Positions 61,331 through 64,000 of a DNA stretch of 64,000 nt are shown here, one piece after another. Source of the DNA: Mycobacterium szulgai (lineage in GTDB: Bacteria > Actinomycetota > Actinomycetes > Mycobacteriales > Mycobacteriaceae). The notes under the pieces are model-generated. The model was not told the DNA's origin, ran no database searches, and worked only from the letters and a program-made list of their open reading frames with translations. Location of the stretch: positions 186,001 to 250,000 of the forward strand of contig NZ_LQPW01000031.1 of assembly GCF_002116635.1 (NCBI RefSeq). The letters run 5' to 3'. Each line of letters starts with the position of its first letter. Position 1 is the stretch's first letter. Made by a program: the position numbers and the translations under genes.

Positions 61331-62734
61331 GTGGCTGAGGCTGCCGATCGAGTCACCCGTGTCGCCGCAGATCTGTTGGACAGCGCCGCCTTTGAAGGCA
61401 GGCGGCAGAGCCGATCCGCCAAGCAGCAGCTCGATCACTGGGCCAGGGTGGGACGTGCGGTGTCCAGTCAGCACAGCGCCGCGCGCCAGCGGGTCGAAGC
61501 CGCTCTGGCCGGCCGGCTCGGATTGCGCGAGCTAACCGTCGAGGAGGGTGTAGTGTTCAACGCCGAGATTTCAGCGGCCATCCAGGAGAGCCTGGCGCAC
61601 TCGAATTACGGTCAGGCCCTTGCCCAGCGCGGCACCACCACCGTCGCCCTCAACGACGCCGGTGAACTCGTCGAATACCAACCCGACGGCACTTCGACCG
61701 TCGTGACCTCAAAGCGCCGGGCCGCCCGGCGTCGCGCATGCTCCACCCGTGGCTGCTCCGGCATGGCAAGCAGTCTTTGGGATTGCCCCGCAGCAAAAGT
61801 CACTCAAACTGGCCTTAAACTCGGCTACGTGCCTACCTGTTCGTACAGCGACCAAGACGATCCCCTGGCGGCCGCTCAGGCGGACGGCGAACAGCAGCAA
61901 CAGGCGATACGCCACTTGTTGCTCGCCGCTCCGCCGCTTGAGGCGGTCGTCGATCGTGTTGCGCTGCAACGCTATCGGGATGTCGCAGTAGTGACGCTGA
62001 GTCATCCGCAGGCGCAGAACGCGCTGAACTTGGCGGGCTGGCGCCGGCTCAAGCTGGTATTCGACGGTCTCTCGGCCGAATCGGGGCTGCGGGCCGTAGT
62101 GGTTCGGGGCGCGGGTGACAAGGCGTTCGCCGCCGGCGCCGACATCAAGGAGTTTCCGGACACCCGGATGACCGCGGCCGATGCCACCCACTACAACGAG
62201 AGCGTGGCCGCCTGTCTGAGGGCGGTCGCCGCGGTGCCGGTTCCGGTGATTGCGGCGATCCGCGGGCTGGCCGTCGGCGGCGGTTGCGAGCTAATCACCG
62301 CTTGCGATGTTCGCATCGCGACCGAGGATGCCCGATTCGGCATCCCGATCGGCAAGCTCGGGGTGATCCTCGGGTTCACTGAGGCCGACTCCGTCGCACG
62401 ACTCATTGGTCCGGCGGCTCTGAAGTACCTGTTGTTCAGTGGGGAACTGGTCGGTGTAGCCGACGCCGCGCGCTGGGGGCTGGTGCAAAAGGTCGTCGCC
62501 TCAGCGGATTTGGCGGACGCAACGGCGCGGTTGGTGTGCCAGATCTGCCGCCAGTCCGCGGTGACCATGCGCGCCTCCAAAGCGGTTGCCGACATGCACG
62601 GGCGAGCGCTTACCCCGGCCGATACGGACGCCCTGCTGCGGTTCAATGTCGAAGCCTATGAGGGTGCGGACCTCCGCGAAGGCGTGGCGGCGTTCAGTCA
62701 GGGCCGTCCACCCATGTTCGAGGGCAGCGTCTGA
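61331..62734 (+). CDS. antitoxin-like N-terminal domain fused in frame to enoyl-CoA hydratase (EchA5-like)
   Basis: The 467-codon frame holds two unlike parts. Residues 1-125 (VTRVAADLLDSAAFEGRRQS; RSAKQQLDHWARVGRAVSSQ; RGTTTVALNDAGELVEYQPD) resemble the ParD-like antitoxins that mycobacteria pair with zeta-type toxins. Residues from about 195 are a complete crotonase: oxyanion loops AFAAGADIKEF and IRGLAVGGGCELITACDVRI, with a likely catalytic Glu in PIGKLGVILGFTEAD. The latter matches M. tuberculosis EchA5. The linker of about 70 residues is Arg- and Cys-rich and unlike either family. Either it is a true fusion after loss of the toxin gene, or echA5 starts separately at GTG 61829 and the antitoxin frame merely lacks a stop. 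The CaiB gene begins 1 bp after the stop. Confidence 0.72.
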   Translation: MAEAADRVTRVAADLLDSAAFEGRRQSRSAKQQLDHWARVGRAVSSQHSAARQRVEAALAGRLGLRELTVEEGVVFNAEISAAIQESLAHSNYGQALAQRGTTTVALNDAGELVEYQPDGTSTVVTSKRRAARRRACSTRGCSGMASSLWDCPAAKVTQTGLKLGYVPTCSYSDQDDPLAAAQADGEQQQQAIRHLLLAAPPLEAVVDRVALQRYRDVAVVTLSHPQAQNALNLAGWRRLKLVFDGLSAESGLRAVVVRGAGDKAFAAGADIKEFPDTRMTAADATHYNESVAACLRAVAAVPVPVIAAIRGLAVGGGCELITACDVRIATEDARFGIPIGKLGVILGFTEADSVARLIGPAALKYLLFSGELVGVADAARWGLVQKVVASADLADATARLVCQICRQSAVTMRASKAVADMHGRALTPADTDALLRFNVEAYEGADLREGVAAFSQGRPPMFEGSV

Positions 62735-62735
62735 C

Positions 62736-63941
62736 ATGGCGGCGCTGGAGGGCGTGCGCGTGCTGGACCTGACTCGGTACTTGTCTGGTCCCACGCTCAC
62801 GATGCTGCTAGCGGACCTGGGTGCGGATGTCATCAAGGTGGAGGCACTGCCGGCCGGCGATCCGGCTCGCGAGTCTGGGCCATTCCACGGCACCGAGAGC
62901 GTCTTCTTCCTCGCGTCCAACCGAAACAAGCGCAGCGTAGCTCTGGATCTGCACACCGCCGAAGGTATGTCGGCCTGCCGGGCGTTGATTCGCGACGCCG
63001 ATGTGTTCGTGCACAACTTCAAGCCCGGCACGGCTGAAGCCATGGGCTTGGGCGCAGAAACGTTGCGGGGGTTGTATCCGCGGCTGGTGTACGTCTCGGT
63101 GAGCGGGTTCGGTCAGCGTCCACCAGGGTCGGCACTGCCCGGATTCGATCAGACAGCCCAGGCGATGTCGGGCTTGATGAGCATTACCGGCACGGCCGAA
63201 ACCGGGCCGCTGCGGGCCGGGATTGCCGTCACGGATTCGGCGACCGGCGTGTTCGGTGCCATGGGAGTCCTTGCCGCCCTTTATGAACGGGAGCGCACCG
63301 GTGTCGGCGCGGTCGTCGAAGCATCGCTGATGCAGTCGATGCTCACCATGCTGTCCTATCAAGCGCAGAAGTACCTCAGTATCGGCGTCGTGCCCGGGCA
63401 GGACGGTAACGATCATCCGATTCTGTTCCCACAGGGCACGTTCAAAACCCGCGATGGCGCAATGACTTTGGCATGCGGCAGCGACAAGATGTGGCAGCGG
63501 CTGTGCGCCGCGTTGGGAACGCAGGCGTGGGCGAAGGACGAGCGCTTCTTCGACAACACTGCGCGGATGCAACACCGCGGCGAGCTACGCCGACTTATTG
63601 AAGGCGTGCTGGCGTCCAAGACGACCAGCGAATGGCTTGAGATCGTTGGCCCGCACGGCGTTCCGTGCGGACCGGTACTCACCGTTGACCAGGCCCTGGA
63701 GCATCCGATAACCGCGGGTCTCGATATGGTCGCCACTGCTCAGCACAGCTCGCTGGGCACACTGAAACTGCTTGGCCAGTCCATCAATATCGGCGGAGGA
63801 GACGAAGGATGGTTGCGATATCCGCCGCCGATGCTTGGCGAGCACACGTCTGAGGTCCTTCGAGAGGCGGGCTATGACGATTCGGATATCGATGCGCTGA
63901 TCGCTAATAACCAAGCGGTGCAATGGGATTCGACGAAGTAG
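62736..63941 (+). CDS. CaiB/BaiF family CoA-transferase
   Basis: The 401-residue protein is a class III CoA-transferase, which moves CoA between carboxylic acids through an aspartyl intermediate. The N-terminal RVLDLTRYLSGPTLTMLLAD and GADVIKVEALPAGDPAR are typical. The catalytic Asp is in LPGFDQTAQAMSG, and the C-terminal VPCGPVLTVDQALEHP is also a family mark. It begins 1 bp after the enoyl-CoA hydratase, so both belong to one operon, probably for breakdown of a CoA-activated acid. The acyl substrate is unknown. Confidence 0.92.
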   Translation: MAALEGVRVLDLTRYLSGPTLTMLLADLGADVIKVEALPAGDPARESGPFHGTESVFFLASNRNKRSVALDLHTAEGMSACRALIRDADVFVHNFKPGTAEAMGLGAETLRGLYPRLVYVSVSGFGQRPPGSALPGFDQTAQAMSGLMSITGTAETGPLRAGIAVTDSATGVFGAMGVLAALYERERTGVGAVVEASLMQSMLTMLSYQAQKYLSIGVVPGQDGNDHPILFPQGTFKTRDGAMTLACGSDKMWQRLCAALGTQAWAKDERFFDNTARMQHRGELRRLIEGVLASKTTSEWLEIVGPHGVPCGPVLTVDQALEHPITAGLDMVATAQHSSLGTLKLLGQSINIGGGDEGWLRYPPPMLGEHTSEVLREAGYDDSDIDALIANNQAVQWDSTK

Positions 63942-64000
63942 CCGACCCGTCGCAAGACCAGGACGAAATCTGGAAGTTCGAGCTAACAGAACTCGCCGGA
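63923..64000 (+). CDS. start of a further gene in the CaiB operon (truncated by the window edge)
   Basis: An ATG at 63923 opens a frame of 26 codons to the edge (MGFDEVADPSQDQDEIWKFE and on). It overlaps the end of the CaiB gene by 19 bp, as is usual for coupled genes here. Too little is present to name a family. A different start just beyond the edge cannot be excluded. Confidence 0.4.
   Translation, partial: MGFDEVADPSQDQDEIWKFELTELAG

Noticed and set aside
61331..61830. A zeta-type toxin gene after the antitoxin-like domain
   Set aside because: No P-loop (GxxGxGKS) or toxin-like sequence is found in any frame before the crotonase part.

Overview
The window is chromosomal DNA of a Mycobacterium: high G+C, many GTG/TTG starts, an Mce protein, the hadABC mycolate dehydratase operon, four tandem mycolic acid cyclopropane synthase-type methyltransferases (mmaA4-mmaA1), and the ATPase mkl. 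A complete mmaA1-4 set, including the methoxy/keto branch, points to a slow grower. Gene order from recD to rpoC follows my memory of the M. tuberculosis H37Rv segment Rv0629c-Rv0668. It is not M. tuberculosis itself: extra genes lie between recC and echA3 and between rplA and mmaA4, and the toxin-antitoxin cluster I remember between mkl and rpoB is absent. Gene names and Rv equivalents rest on recognising sequence, not on a search.

Layout. Positions 1-5.3 kb hold accessory genes: the edge of a membrane protein, a SAM methyltransferase, an orphan mceF-type gene, an amidohydrolase and a phosphotransferase. From 5.4 to 13.7 kb is the minus-strand recC-recB-recD operon with overlapping stops and starts. 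From 13.7 to 18.7 kb is an accessory block: nitroreductase, cyanase (cynS), patatin lipase, and a molybdopterin oxidoreductase without its usual Fe-S cysteines, paired with a small helical protein. Then come echA3, a membrane protein and a glyoxalase II-like hydrolase. From 21.2 to 26.2 kb is a plus-strand core block: a VapB-like protein, tRNA-Thr, tRNA-Met, rpmG, hadA-hadB-hadC, tRNA-Trp, secE, nusG, rplK, rplA. From 26.3 to 29.9 kb is an insertion with a PLP aminotransferase and an ECF42-type sigma factor with its DGPF partner. From 29.9 to 37.4 kb, on the minus strand, are mmaA4-mmaA3-mmaA2-mmaA1, lipG, a UbiB/ABC1 kinase and two DinB-fold genes. From 37.4 to 43.1 kb are a large GH38 alpha-mannosidase, a SurA-N-like protein and a ROK kinase in one overlapping unit. 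From 43.1 to 55.8 kb are rplJ-rplL (with a structured leader), a TetR regulator divergent from a carotenoid oxygenase, mkl, rpoB and rpoC. The last 8 kb hold a FAD oxidoreductase divergent from an MFS-cNMP-patatin triple fusion, an antitoxin-like/enoyl-CoA hydratase fusion ORF, a CaiB-type CoA-transferase and a partial gene.

Functional themes. Transcription and translation genes (secE, nusG, L11/L1, L10/L7-L12, RpoB/RpoC) alternate with mycolic acid synthesis (hadABC, mmaA1-4). Likely sigma-A promoters with identical -10 boxes (TATTGT) precede the rplJ leader and rpoB. The least ordinary parts are the Fe-S-less molybdoenzyme pair, the cynS-patatin pair, the MFS-cNMP-patatin fusion, and the antitoxin-like/EchA fusion with a palindromic operator. 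No CRISPR array, prophage, transposase or rRNA gene was seen.
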